A DNA stretch of 8,358 nt, taken from positions 1 to 8,358 of the forward strand of contig JAHWKS010000178.1 in the NCBI GenBank assembly GCA_019347795.1, in the 5' to 3' direction. Source of the DNA: Planctomycetota bacterium (GTDB lineage Bacteria > Planctomycetota > Planctomycetia > Pirellulales > Pirellulaceae). The position numbers were made by a program, and so were the translations under genes. Below are positions 1 through 5,890 of this stretch, in pieces (position 1 is the stretch's first letter; every line of letters begins with the position of its first letter). A model generated the notes under the pieces. That model made no database searches, was not told where the DNA came from, and saw nothing but the letters and a program-made list of their open reading frames with translations.

Positions 1-405
1 CAGCGGGCGGAACTCGTCGAGCGGTTTGAGCCGCACGGCGAACTCCGGCGTTCCCGGCTCGCCGCGCGTCTCGACCCACCCGCCGCCGAAACGGGCCTCG
101 TATTTCTCCAGTGCGTCTTCGGCGCCGCGGCGGACGATGTCGTCATGCTTCATCCACCGCACCCCCTCGCTGAGGATGTTGTGGTCAGAGAGCGCCAGGA
201 AGTTGTAGCCGTGGGTGCGGTACCACTCGGCGATCATCTCCGGAAAGTCGTTCCCGTCGCTCCAAAGCGAGTGCGTGTGGATGTTCCCCTTCCACCACCG
301 CAGCGGCGGCTCGGCCGGCACGGCGTCGTCGGCGAAGCACGCGGCGGCGAAGCCGCAGTGAATGAGGACGGCAATCAGAACGGCGGTCGTATTTCTGCGG
401 GACAC
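1..405 (-). CDS. Secreted PHP-domain metal-dependent phosphoesterase-like protein (partial, C-terminus outside window)
   Basis: The first 135 residues are visible and the reading frame stays open to the window edge. The GTG start at 403-405 was chosen because it has an AAGGA Shine-Dalgarno sequence 8 bases upstream (TCCTT at 414-418 on the plus strand). It also gives a convincing signal peptide: MSRRNTT, a hydrophobic stretch AVLIAVLIHCGFAAA, then a likely cleavage after CFA at about residue 25. The mature protein begins the PHP fold with NIHTHSLWSDG (residues 41-51), where H43, H45 and D50 are the expected first metal ligands. The next motif is LALSDHN (70-76), with D74 and H75. PHP proteins hydrolyse phosphoester bonds with two or three bound metals, and the exported members have poorly known substrates. 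The later metal ligands lie beyond the window, so activity cannot be judged. The gene diverges from the BRCT/MerR/TPR gene. Confidence 0.88.
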   Translation of the reverse strand, partial: MSRRNTTAVLIAVLIHCGFAAACFADDAVPAEPPLRWWKGNIHTHSLWSDGNDFPEMIAEWYRTHGYNFLALSDHNILSEGVRWMKHDDIVRRGAEDALEKYEARFGGGWVETRGEPGTPEFAVRLKPLDEFRPL

Positions 406-480
406 GTGGTGGATCCTTGGGAAGATGTCGGAACGCCCCCCAGGTCGTCGCGGGGGCTGGTACTTTTGTATGATGCGGGC
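406..480. promoter_or_regulatory. Divergent intergenic region with a TATGAT box close to a start codon
   Basis: These 75 bases separate two divergent genes and must hold both promoters or lie inside longer leaders. On the plus strand TATGAT (469-474) resembles a -10 box and ends 6 bases before the ATG at 481. I see no good -35 hexamer at the usual distance and no Shine-Dalgarno before that ATG. This would fit a leaderless transcript, but the box could be chance. On the minus strand the PHP gene has a clear AAGGA ribosome-binding site (414-418), and no promoter for it is obvious. Confidence 0.3.
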
Positions 481-1698
481 ATGGACGATGCAACATTTCT
501 CGAGGACGACCCGCTCGTCGATGAGGGCCCGCTCCATGGCAAGCGGGTGGCGCTGGTGGGGAAACTGGGAGGCGTGAACCGCCGCGAGGCGCAACAGCTT
601 GTGCGTGGCGAGGGAGGCGTGATGGTCGACCGTTCCGACGAGGAGGCGGACCTGGTCGTCATCGGCGCCGAAGAGTTTCCCCTGGCCGACCTCGACGCGC
701 TGCTGGCGCCCGCCCTGCGCGCCGCGGCGGCCGAGGGACGCGTGGAGATTATCACGGAAACCGAACTCTGGCAACGGCTCGGTCTTGTCGAGAACGAGCA
801 GCATGTCCGCCGGCTCTACACTCCCGCGATGCTGGCGGATCTCTTGAACGTGCCGGTGGCGATCATCCGCCGCTGGCATCGCCGCGGGCTGATCGCACCG
901 GCCCGCGAGGTGAAGCGGCTCCCGTACTTCGACTTTCAAGAAGTGGCGACCGCCCGGCGGCTGGCTCAGGTGCTGGCCGAGGGAGTTTCCCCCGCCGCGC
1001 TGGAGCGAAAGCTGGCGGAGCTGGCCCGTTTCACCCCCGGCGCCGAAAGGCCGTTGGCGCAGTTGCAGGTGATTGTCGAGGGTCGCGAGTTGTTGCTCCG
1101 CCGGGGCGAAGGCCTCATTGAGCCGGGAGGCCAACTACGGTGGGATTTCGAGAAGCTGGAGAATCTCGCATCCGAGTCAGGACGCGCAACGCCGGAAGAC
1201 GCCGTGGTCGAGCAGGACGATCTCGCCACGCCCGAGCAGCTTCTCGATATGGCGATGGAGCTGGAAGACGAAGAGCGTCTGGATGAGGCGGCCGAGATGT
1301 ACCGCGCGGCGCTGGCGGCCGGCGGCCCGCGAGCCGACATCTGCTTTCAACTGGCCGAGCTGCTTTACCGCCAGGGAGATCTCATCGCCGCACGCGAACG
1401 TTACTACATGGCGATTGAGATGGACGAGGATTACGTCGAGGCCCGGGCGAATCTCGGTTGCGTGCTCGCGGAGCTGGGAGATCGCGAGCTGGCGATCTCC
1501 GCCCTGGAAGGCGCCCTCCAGCATCACAACGATTACCCCGACGCCCACTATCACCTCGCGACGCTCTTGGACGGAGAAGGCCGCGAAGAAGCCGCCCGCA
1601 TCCATTGGCAGGAGTTTCTCCGCCTGGCGCCCGACAGCCCCTGGGCCGAAGAAGCCCGGCAGCGGCTCCATGCAGCCAGCGACGAGGCAACCTTGTAG
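481..1698 (+). CDS. BRCT - MerR-type HTH - TPR fusion protein, putative regulator
   Basis: The product has 405 residues. Residues about 18-101 match a BRCT domain: GKRVALVGKLGGVNRREAQQ (20-39), an LVVIGAEE strand (58-65) and the closing IITETELWQRLGL (90-102), as in DNA ligase and replication proteins. Residues about 112-185 form a MerR-type winged helix: LYTPAMLADLLNVPVAIIRR, then RWHRRGLIAPAREV, YFDFQEVATARRL, and a helix after EGVSPAALERKL. Residues about 252-398 hold around four TPR units, including EEAARIHWQEFLRLAPDS. The central linker is acidic. No enzyme motif is visible. The fusion suggests a DNA-binding regulator with two protein-interaction modules. The ATG at 481 is preferred because the longer frame upstream overlaps the PHP gene's start. 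It lacks a ribosome-binding site, so the start is less sure than the gene. It converges on the next gene across a long stem-loop. Confidence 0.9.
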   Translation: MDDATFLEDDPLVDEGPLHGKRVALVGKLGGVNRREAQQLVRGEGGVMVDRSDEEADLVVIGAEEFPLADLDALLAPALRAAAAEGRVEIITETELWQRLGLVENEQHVRRLYTPAMLADLLNVPVAIIRRWHRRGLIAPAREVKRLPYFDFQEVATARRLAQVLAEGVSPAALERKLAELARFTPGAERPLAQLQVIVEGRELLLRRGEGLIEPGGQLRWDFEKLENLASESGRATPEDAVVEQDDLATPEQLLDMAMELEDEERLDEAAEMYRAALAAGGPRADICFQLAELLYRQGDLIAARERYYMAIEMDEDYVEARANLGCVLAELGDRELAISALEGALQHHNDYPDAHYHLATLLDGEGREEAARIHWQEFLRLAPDSPWAEEARQRLHAASDEATL

Positions 1699-1705
1699 AG
1701 ACTCC

Positions 1706-1779
1706 GGGGTCGGGGAGGTTTTTCGGCCCAACCTCCTGCCACGTCGAAAATCCTTCGACCGAAAAACCGCCCCGACCCC
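1706..1779. terminator. Long inverted repeat between convergent genes, likely bidirectional terminator
   Basis: The arms at 1706-1726 and 1759-1779 are 21 bases each and pair with a single mismatch around a 32-base spacer. The element starts 8 bases after the TPR gene's stop and ends 25 bases past the opposing gene's stop, where a bidirectional terminator would be expected. Two smaller hairpins nest in it: GAGGTT/AACCTC (1715-1720 with 1730-1735) and GTCGAA/TTCGAC (1743-1748 with 1754-1759). These could compete with the long stem. The T/A runs lie inside the arms rather than after the stem, so it is not a classic intrinsic terminator. A palindromic repeat element is the alternative. Confidence 0.6.
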
Positions 1780-1804
1780 ATCGGTTCGCCGCGACAGGCT
1801 GGTC

Positions 1805-2263
1805 CTACCTTGCCGGCGAAGTCCAACCAGCGGCGCGGCCGCAACAGGCGCCGCAGGTTTCCCGGCTCAGGCGGAAGCAGCCCTTGTCTTCGCATGAGGA
1901 ATAGTCGGCGTGGAAGCGGCAGCCATCGGCGGCGGCCGCGAAGGAAAACACGCCGAACAGCCGCCCCAGGTCTTTGCTGCCGGAAAGATAGACGCAGCCG
2001 TCCTGCTTAATCACCCGCATCGCCACCGAATAGCGGAACGGCAGGATTTTGAAAAACCGGCCGCGGAAGGTGACGTCGTAGCAGCACGCACTGCGCCGCA
2101 CGAACTCCGCCCGCAGCGGCCCTTCGTGACCTGACGTGCAACTCTTCCAGGTCCCCGACCACGAGCCGGAGAGGTCTGTCGCCCGGGATGGCGCCGTCAT
2201 CGCCAACCAAACGACGACCAGCGCAAGGGCGCCGGTTGCGCGACTCCGTCGGCACTTTTGCAT
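1805..2263 (-). CDS. Small secreted Cys-rich protein of unknown function
   Basis: The 152-residue product starts at the ATG at 2261-2263, directly after a strong GGAGGAAGG ribosome-binding site. Longer in-frame starts upstream lack one. Residues 1-29 form a signal peptide: a basic start MQKCRRSR, the hydrophobic stretch GALALVVVWLAMTA, and a likely cleavage near SRA/TD. The mature chain carries 10 cysteines (42, 60, 61, 90, 115, 124, 129, 137, 140, 141), an even number that suits disulfides outside the cytoplasm. Conserved-looking blocks are GSWSGTWKSC (33-42), GHEGPLRAEF (45-54), FRGRFFKILPFRY (67-78... region) and LSGSKDLGRLFG (93-104). I recall similar short hypothetical proteins with GHxGPLRA and RFFKIxPFRY in planctomycetes, but I cannot name a characterised family. 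The alternating polar and hydrophobic pattern suggests a beta-rich fold. Confidence 0.82.
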   Translation of the reverse strand: MQKCRRSRATGALALVVVWLAMTAPSRATDLSGSWSGTWKSCTSGHEGPLRAEFVRRSACCYDVTFRGRFFKILPFRYSVAMRVIKQDGCVYLSGSKDLGRLFGVFSFAAAADGCRFHADYSSCEDKGCFRLSRETCGACCGRAAGWTSPAR

Positions 2264-2268
2264 GACCT

Positions 2269-2305
2269 TCCTCCGCAAGAGGACGTTCTTTCGCGGAGCG
2301 AAAGA
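2269..2305 (-). promoter_or_regulatory. Two hairpins in the leader of the Cys-rich protein gene, one covering its ribosome-binding site
   Basis: Read on the minus strand, TCTTTCGC-TCC-GCGAAAGA (2305 down to 2287) forms an 8-bp stem with a 3-base loop. It is followed by TCCTC-TTGCG-GAGGA (2283 down to 2269), a 5-bp stem whose 3' side is the Shine-Dalgarno core. The second hairpin would hide the ribosome-binding site. The first could instead be the end of the upstream kinase transcript, but no T-run follows it. The pairing is seen directly. A regulatory role is inference. Confidence 0.35.
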
Positions 2306-2373
2306 CGACTTTTCTATCGGCCGTGGAGCGCCCGTCCCGTACTCACGCGGCGGCGGGAGCATTCATATCGGTT

Positions 2374-3387
2374 TTAGCGATCGCGGGGCAGGATCACCTT
2401 GCAGCCCATCGCCTCCATGCGCTCGCGCAACCGGGCGAGCATCGCGTCGCCGTGATAGACGCCGACGACGGCGCCGCCGCTGCCGGCGAACTTGGCGCTG
2501 GCGCCCGCCGCGCGGGCTTCCTCCACCATGCGAATCTGCTCCTCGGGCAACCGGCAGATGCTGCGGCGGGTGTCGAAGTTCTCGTTGATCAGCGAGTCCA
2601 GCTCCTCCGGCCGGCCAGCCACCAGCGCGTCGCGGGCCGCCTGCGCCAACTCCGCGAAATGCCGCATCGCTTCGACGACCGCCGGCTCCCCTTGATTGAA
2701 GCGGGCCTTGAGGTTGTTGTGAAATATTTCGGTCGGCTCTCCCGCCTCCGCCTTGTAGGCGATGTACACCGGGGGAAGCAGCCCCGCGTCGAGCGGCTCA
2801 TACCGGCCGCACGCCAGGCCTATTTGCTCCTGGGTGGACTTCATGTAATCGGCGTCGAAGTCCATGAAGAGCAGTCCTTCGTAGAACTGAATCGCCCGGT
2901 CCTGCAAGCCGGCCGAGATGCCCAGCTCCTCGGTTTCCACGCTCAGCGCCAGCGACGGCAGCACCGGGAGCGGGGTTTCGACGCGGTAGAACTCCATCAG
3001 CGCGCGGAGCGTGGCGACGATGATCGCGCTGGAGCCGGCCAGGCCGACCTGCCGCGGGATGTTCGTCTCGTAGCGGATGGAGAAGTTCCGCTCGTGCAGC
3101 TCATGGCGCCCCTCGCAGTACTCGACGAACTTCTTGATCGTCGCCTTGATGAGCCGCAGCCCGCCGTAGTAGCCGTGCAGCCGCACGTCGGCCGCCAGGT
3201 CCTTCACCGAGGCGAAGCGGTGCTCATCGAAATGCGTGAGGACGATCTCCACCTCCTCCCACGGATAGAGCACCACCTCGGCATAGAAGTCTCGCACGAT
3301 CAGCGACAACGTCTTGCCGTGATAGCCGTCGCTGGGATTGCCCACCAATCCCGCCCGGGCGTAAGCGCGATGTTTGATGATGTCCAT
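2374..3387 (-). CDS. GHMP-family sugar kinase, plant-type glucuronokinase homologue
   Basis: The 337-residue product shows all three GHMP kinase motifs: a substrate-side N-terminus RAGLVGNPSDGYHGKTLSL (11-29), the ATP-binding loop PRQVGLAGSSAII (111-123), and the C-terminal KFAGSGGAVVGV (299-310). Blocks such as HRAYARAGLVGNPSD, GYYGGLRLI, TNIPRQVGLAGSSA, ELGISAGLQDRAIQFYEGL and NFDTRR closely match what I recall of Arabidopsis glucuronokinase. That enzyme phosphorylates D-glucuronate to alpha-D-glucuronate-1-phosphate with ATP, and its length of about 360 residues is comparable. It sits downstream of galU on the same strand, which fits a route to UDP-glucuronate. The ATG at 3385-3387 was chosen because it aligns with the family start. 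The longer frame runs into repeat DNA. The ribosome-binding site is weak (CAGG, 9 bases upstream). Substrate is inferred, and another sugar acid or sugar is possible. Confidence 0.88.
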   Translation of the reverse strand: MDIIKHRAYARAGLVGNPSDGYHGKTLSLIVRDFYAEVVLYPWEEVEIVLTHFDEHRFASVKDLAADVRLHGYYGGLRLIKATIKKFVEYCEGRHELHERNFSIRYETNIPRQVGLAGSSAIIVATLRALMEFYRVETPLPVLPSLALSVETEELGISAGLQDRAIQFYEGLLFMDFDADYMKSTQEQIGLACGRYEPLDAGLLPPVYIAYKAEAGEPTEIFHNNLKARFNQGEPAVVEAMRHFAELAQAARDALVAGRPEELDSLINENFDTRRSICRLPEEQIRMVEEARAAGASAKFAGSGGAVVGVYHGDAMLARLRERMEAMGCKVILPRDR

Positions 3388-3496
3388 GCGATTGGCCTGC
3401 AAACACGACACACCCGTTCGAAGCGTGAGCGAGACGAAATGCGATGGCGAAGACGATCCCGCGCGACGCGTTTCCAAGACGCGCTGGTTCGCTCGC

Positions 3497-3689
3497 GCAG
3501 GCATGTAGCCACGGGCGCCAGCCCGTGGATGCAAGTCAATCCCCATCCCGTTCTTGCAGCCCCGAAGGGGCGACAGAGAACCGCGGTTGCGTCCTTCTGT
3601 CGCCCCTTCGGGGCTGCAACTCTGGTGGGGTTGGCCCGAAAATCCAGGGGCTGACGCCCCTGGCTACATGCCTGCGCCCCTTCGGGGCG
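3497..3689. repeat. Composite palindromic repeat element filling the galU-kinase gap
   Basis: The 320-base gap 3388-3707 holds no credible gene; its middle and right part is nested inverted repeats. Outer arms 3497-3528 and 3644-3675 are inverted copies, 29 of 32 bases matching. Each contains its own hairpin (CCACGGGC/GCCCGTGG at 3509-3528; CCAGGGGC/GCCCCTGG at 3644-3663). Two of the three mismatches are compensatory, a C-G pair in one stem being G-C in the other. Inside is a perfect 22-bp inverted repeat (3555-3576 with 3597-3618). Each of its arms holds a 13-base near-palindrome GCCCCGAAGGGGC or its complement, and a third copy lies at 3676-3688. No transposase is present, so this looks like a REP-like or non-autonomous element. 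Short frames encoding RPFGAA-like peptides here are repeat artefacts. At 3388-3496 I see nothing beyond weak leader sequence. Confidence 0.85.
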
Positions 3690-3707
3690 ACGCAAAAAAG
3701 CATACCT

Positions 3708-4607
3708 TCACGACCCAAGCTTCGGATTGGCAAGAATCGTCTTAATGTATTCCCGTAATGACTCGCCGTACCGCGGATCGGAGAGGGCGAACTCGAAGAA
3801 AGCGCGGAAGTAGCTGTCGAAGTTGCCGATGTCGAACCGCCGCTCTCCCGAGTGCAGCCGCAGCCCGTACGCCGTACGGCCGTCCTTGAGCATCAGCCGC
3901 ATGGCGTCGGTCAGTTGAATCTCGCCGCCTTTGCCGGGCGGCGTCTGCTCCAGGTAATCAAAGATCGAAGGGCCGAACACGTACCGAGCCGCGACCGCCA
4001 GCGTGCTCGGGGCCTCCCCCACGGCGGGCTTCTCGACAACGTCGGTCAATTCGAACGTCTCAGCGTCGGGCGTGGGCGTCTGCGCGATGCCGTACTGCAC
4101 CACGTCCCGCGCCGGGACCTGCTCGAAGGCGACGACCGCCTCCGCGCCGGTCGCCTCGAAGTGGCGGATCATGCGGCGCACAATGTCCGACTCGGCGTGC
4201 AGTCCAATGATCGAATCGCCCAAGGCCACCACAAACGGCTGATCCCCGATGAGCGGCTTCGCGCACAGCACCGCGTGTCCCAGTCCCAGTTGCCGCCGCT
4301 GCCGCGTGTAAAAATACTCCATCTTCTGCCGCTCGAACTCCAGGTCGGCCAGTTGCTCCTCTCGGCCGGTGCGGCGCAAGAAGTCGATCAGCTCCCCGTC
4401 CTCATCGAAGTGGTTCTCGATCTGCGTCTTGCGGGAGTCGGTGATGAAGAGCAACCGGCGAATCTCCGACTTCGCCAGCTCCTCCACCACATACTGCACC
4501 ACCGGCTTCCGCCCCACGGGAAGCATCTCCTTCGGCTGGCTCTTGGTGGCGGGCAAAAGCCGCGTCCCCCGCCCCGCCACCGGCACCACCGCGATATCAA
4601 TTGACAT
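3708..4607 (-). CDS. galU: UTP-glucose-1-phosphate uridylyltransferase
   Basis: The 299-residue product is of usual GalU length. It joins UTP and glucose-1-phosphate into UDP-glucose, releasing pyrophosphate, in the cytoplasm. Seen in order are the nucleotide-binding loop AGRGTRLLPATKSQPKEMLP (11-30), KPVVQYVVEEL (34-44), QLGLGHAVLCAKPLI (106-120), ALGDSI (128-133), VVEKP (190-194), GGEIQLTDAM (227-236) and RRFDIGNFDSYFRA (256-269). The ALGD segment stands where many GalU proteins have LPDD or LPDV; the aspartate D131 is kept. The ATG at 4605-4607 has an AGGAA ribosome-binding site 6 bases upstream. It lies downstream of the M24 peptidase gene and upstream of the glucuronokinase-like gene, all on one strand. 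UDP-glucose would feed cell-envelope polysaccharide or UDP-glucuronate synthesis. Whether it also accepts glucuronate-1-phosphate cannot be read from the sequence. Confidence 0.95.
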   Translation of the reverse strand: MSIDIAVVPVAGRGTRLLPATKSQPKEMLPVGRKPVVQYVVEELAKSEIRRLLFITDSRKTQIENHFDEDGELIDFLRRTGREEQLADLEFERQKMEYFYTRQRRQLGLGHAVLCAKPLIGDQPFVVALGDSIIGLHAESDIVRRMIRHFEATGAEAVVAFEQVPARDVVQYGIAQTPTPDAETFELTDVVEKPAVGEAPSTLAVAARYVFGPSIFDYLEQTPPGKGGEIQLTDAMRLMLKDGRTAYGLRLHSGERRFDIGNFDSYFRAFFEFALSDPRYGESLREYIKTILANPKLGS

Positions 4608-4668
4608 GCAGAATTCCTAGCAAAATTAAACGGCGCCGACCCAATCAACCGGCTGCCGCCGCAGCACG

Positions 4669-4697
4669 ATTATCGACTCGGCAGCATAGAAACGCAA
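4669..4697 (-). promoter_or_regulatory. Candidate sigma70-type promoter for galU
   Basis: On the minus strand TTGCGT (4697 to 4692) and GATAAT (4674 to 4669) are spaced by 17 bases, resembling -35 and -10 boxes. Transcription would start near 4662 and give a leader of about 55 bases before galU. The -10 box matches the consensus at 5 of 6 positions, the -35 at only 3 of 6. Promoter consensus in this lineage is poorly known, so this is tentative. Confidence 0.4.
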
Positions 4698-4714
4698 GAT
4701 TCAGCGATCCGATG

Positions 4715-5824
4715 CTACCTTAGCTCCAGCGGAAAATCGCTCAAGATTTCCACGCCGGTGTCCGTGACGAGGTAGTCGTTTTCGATTCGCATCCCGGCGT
4801 TCAGCTCGGGGGCGTAGAGGCCGGGTTCGGCGGCGAAGACTTCGCCGGCTTGGAATTCGTCATTCCAGTGCGGGTTGAGGTGCGGGGCCTCGTGCGGGAA
4901 AAGGCCGATGCCGTGGCCGAGATGGTGGTTGAACACGCCCACCGGCGCCGCGTCGAGCATCGCCTGCGCTTCCGCGAACAGGAGGCGGGCGCTCACGCCG
5001 GGCTTGACCGTCTCCTGCACGTAGCGGAGGACGCCGGTGACGTGCTCCCATGCGGTCTGCTGCTGGTGCGTCGGCTCGCTGACGGCGATGGTGCGGGCGT
5101 TATCGGCGAAGTAGCCGCGGAAGGCGGGACCGAGATCGAGGATGTACAGCTCCCCCGCCGCCGCCGTGCGTCCGCCGCGGGGCGGGCCGCCGCGGGAAGC
5201 GCATTGATAATCGTTCCCCGTGCCCGTGAGCATCTCGCCGCACTCCTCGACCGCCGCGGCTTGGAGCTGGTTGAAGACTTCCAGCTCGCCCACGCCGGGG
5301 GCGATGATTTGCCGGGCCCGCTCATACATGCGTCCCGTGGCGGCGATCGCCTTTTTGATCTTCGCCAGTTCGTCGGCGTCTTTCCGGCGCCGCAGCTCGT
5401 AAAGCGGCGGCTCGATGTCGTACAGCGCCGCCGGATAAATCTCCGTCAGGTGCGGACAAAAGGTGGAGAACTCCACCCCGATCCGCTCCGGCCGGCTCCG
5501 CCCCTCGAGCACGGTCTTGAGCACCGCGGACGACGCCTGCCGCTGATCGTTCCGCATTGTCGAATGCCGCTTGGCGTCGTACACCGCGACCTCATCGGCG
5601 GCGAGCGTCTCCGGCGCCTTCTGCGGCGCGACCACGATCAACTCGCCGTCCTTGGTCAGCGCCGCGACCGGCTGAAACGTCCACGCGAACCGCACCCCCG
5701 AGAGCCACTGCACGTGCTCGACCTGCGTCACAATCGCCAGATCAATATCCCGCCCCCCCATGTGCTCCAACAGCCGTTGCTGACGCGCGCGGCACAGATC
5801 GATATTAACGGCAAACGGATCCAT
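4715..5824 (-). CDS. M24-family metallopeptidase, Xaa-Pro aminopeptidase/dipeptidase type
   Basis: The 369-residue protein has the two-domain layout of Xaa-Pro peptidases. Residues 1-145 form a creatinase-like N-terminal domain and 150-369 the pita-bread catalytic domain. The five expected dinuclear metal ligands are visible: D230 in LDLGPAFRGYFADN, D241 in the same motif, H304 in HHLGHGIG (300-307), E333 in AAEPGLY and E348 in MRIENDYLV. Such enzymes cleave peptide bonds next to proline, usually in the cytoplasm, where no signal peptide is needed and none is seen. The ATG at 5822-5824 has AGAGG 5 bases upstream. galU follows after a 107-base gap that holds a candidate promoter of its own, so co-transcription is uncertain. 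Aminopeptidase versus dipeptidase specificity cannot be settled here; an M24 protein acting on another substrate is possible. Confidence 0.9.
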   Translation of the reverse strand: MDPFAVNIDLCRARQQRLLEHMGGRDIDLAIVTQVEHVQWLSGVRFAWTFQPVAALTKDGELIVVAPQKAPETLAADEVAVYDAKRHSTMRNDQRQASSAVLKTVLEGRSRPERIGVEFSTFCPHLTEIYPAALYDIEPPLYELRRRKDADELAKIKKAIAATGRMYERARQIIAPGVGELEVFNQLQAAAVEECGEMLTGTGNDYQCASRGGPPRGGRTAAAGELYILDLGPAFRGYFADNARTIAVSEPTHQQQTAWEHVTGVLRYVQETVKPGVSARLLFAEAQAMLDAAPVGVFNHHLGHGIGLFPHEAPHLNPHWNDEFQAGEVFAAEPGLYAPELNAGMRIENDYLVTDTGVEILSDFPLELR

Positions 5825-5890
5825 CGGCGCCTCTTCAAGGGTGGAGCGAGGATCGGAAACCAGGCGGACGTGCAGTGGAATGATAGGGAA

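Noticed and set aside
145..480. Upstream extension of the BRCT/MerR/TPR frame
   Set aside because: It overlaps the PHP gene on the opposite strand, which has a signal peptide and metal-binding motifs. The BRCT domain begins only after the ATG at 481.
3388..3546. 53-residue N-terminal extension of the kinase
   Set aside because: It is partly encoded by the palindromic repeat, and the glucuronokinase-like similarity begins right after the ATG at 3387.
2323..3654. Long plus-strand open frame of 443 codons opposite the kinase gene
   Set aside because: It is a GC-rich antisense shadow of the GHMP kinase; its translation is Arg/Ala/Leu/His-rich without motifs, whereas the minus strand has all family motifs.
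3497..3689. CRISPR-like array
   Set aside because: The repeated units are inverted and palindromic rather than regularly spaced direct repeats with unique spacers, and no cas genes are present.
3444..3758. Open frames on both strands encoding RPFGAA/SPEGAT-like peptides
   Set aside because: They are translations of the GCCCCTTCGGGGC palindromic repeats, lack ribosome-binding sites and family similarity, and extend into flanking genes. They should not be annotated as proteins.
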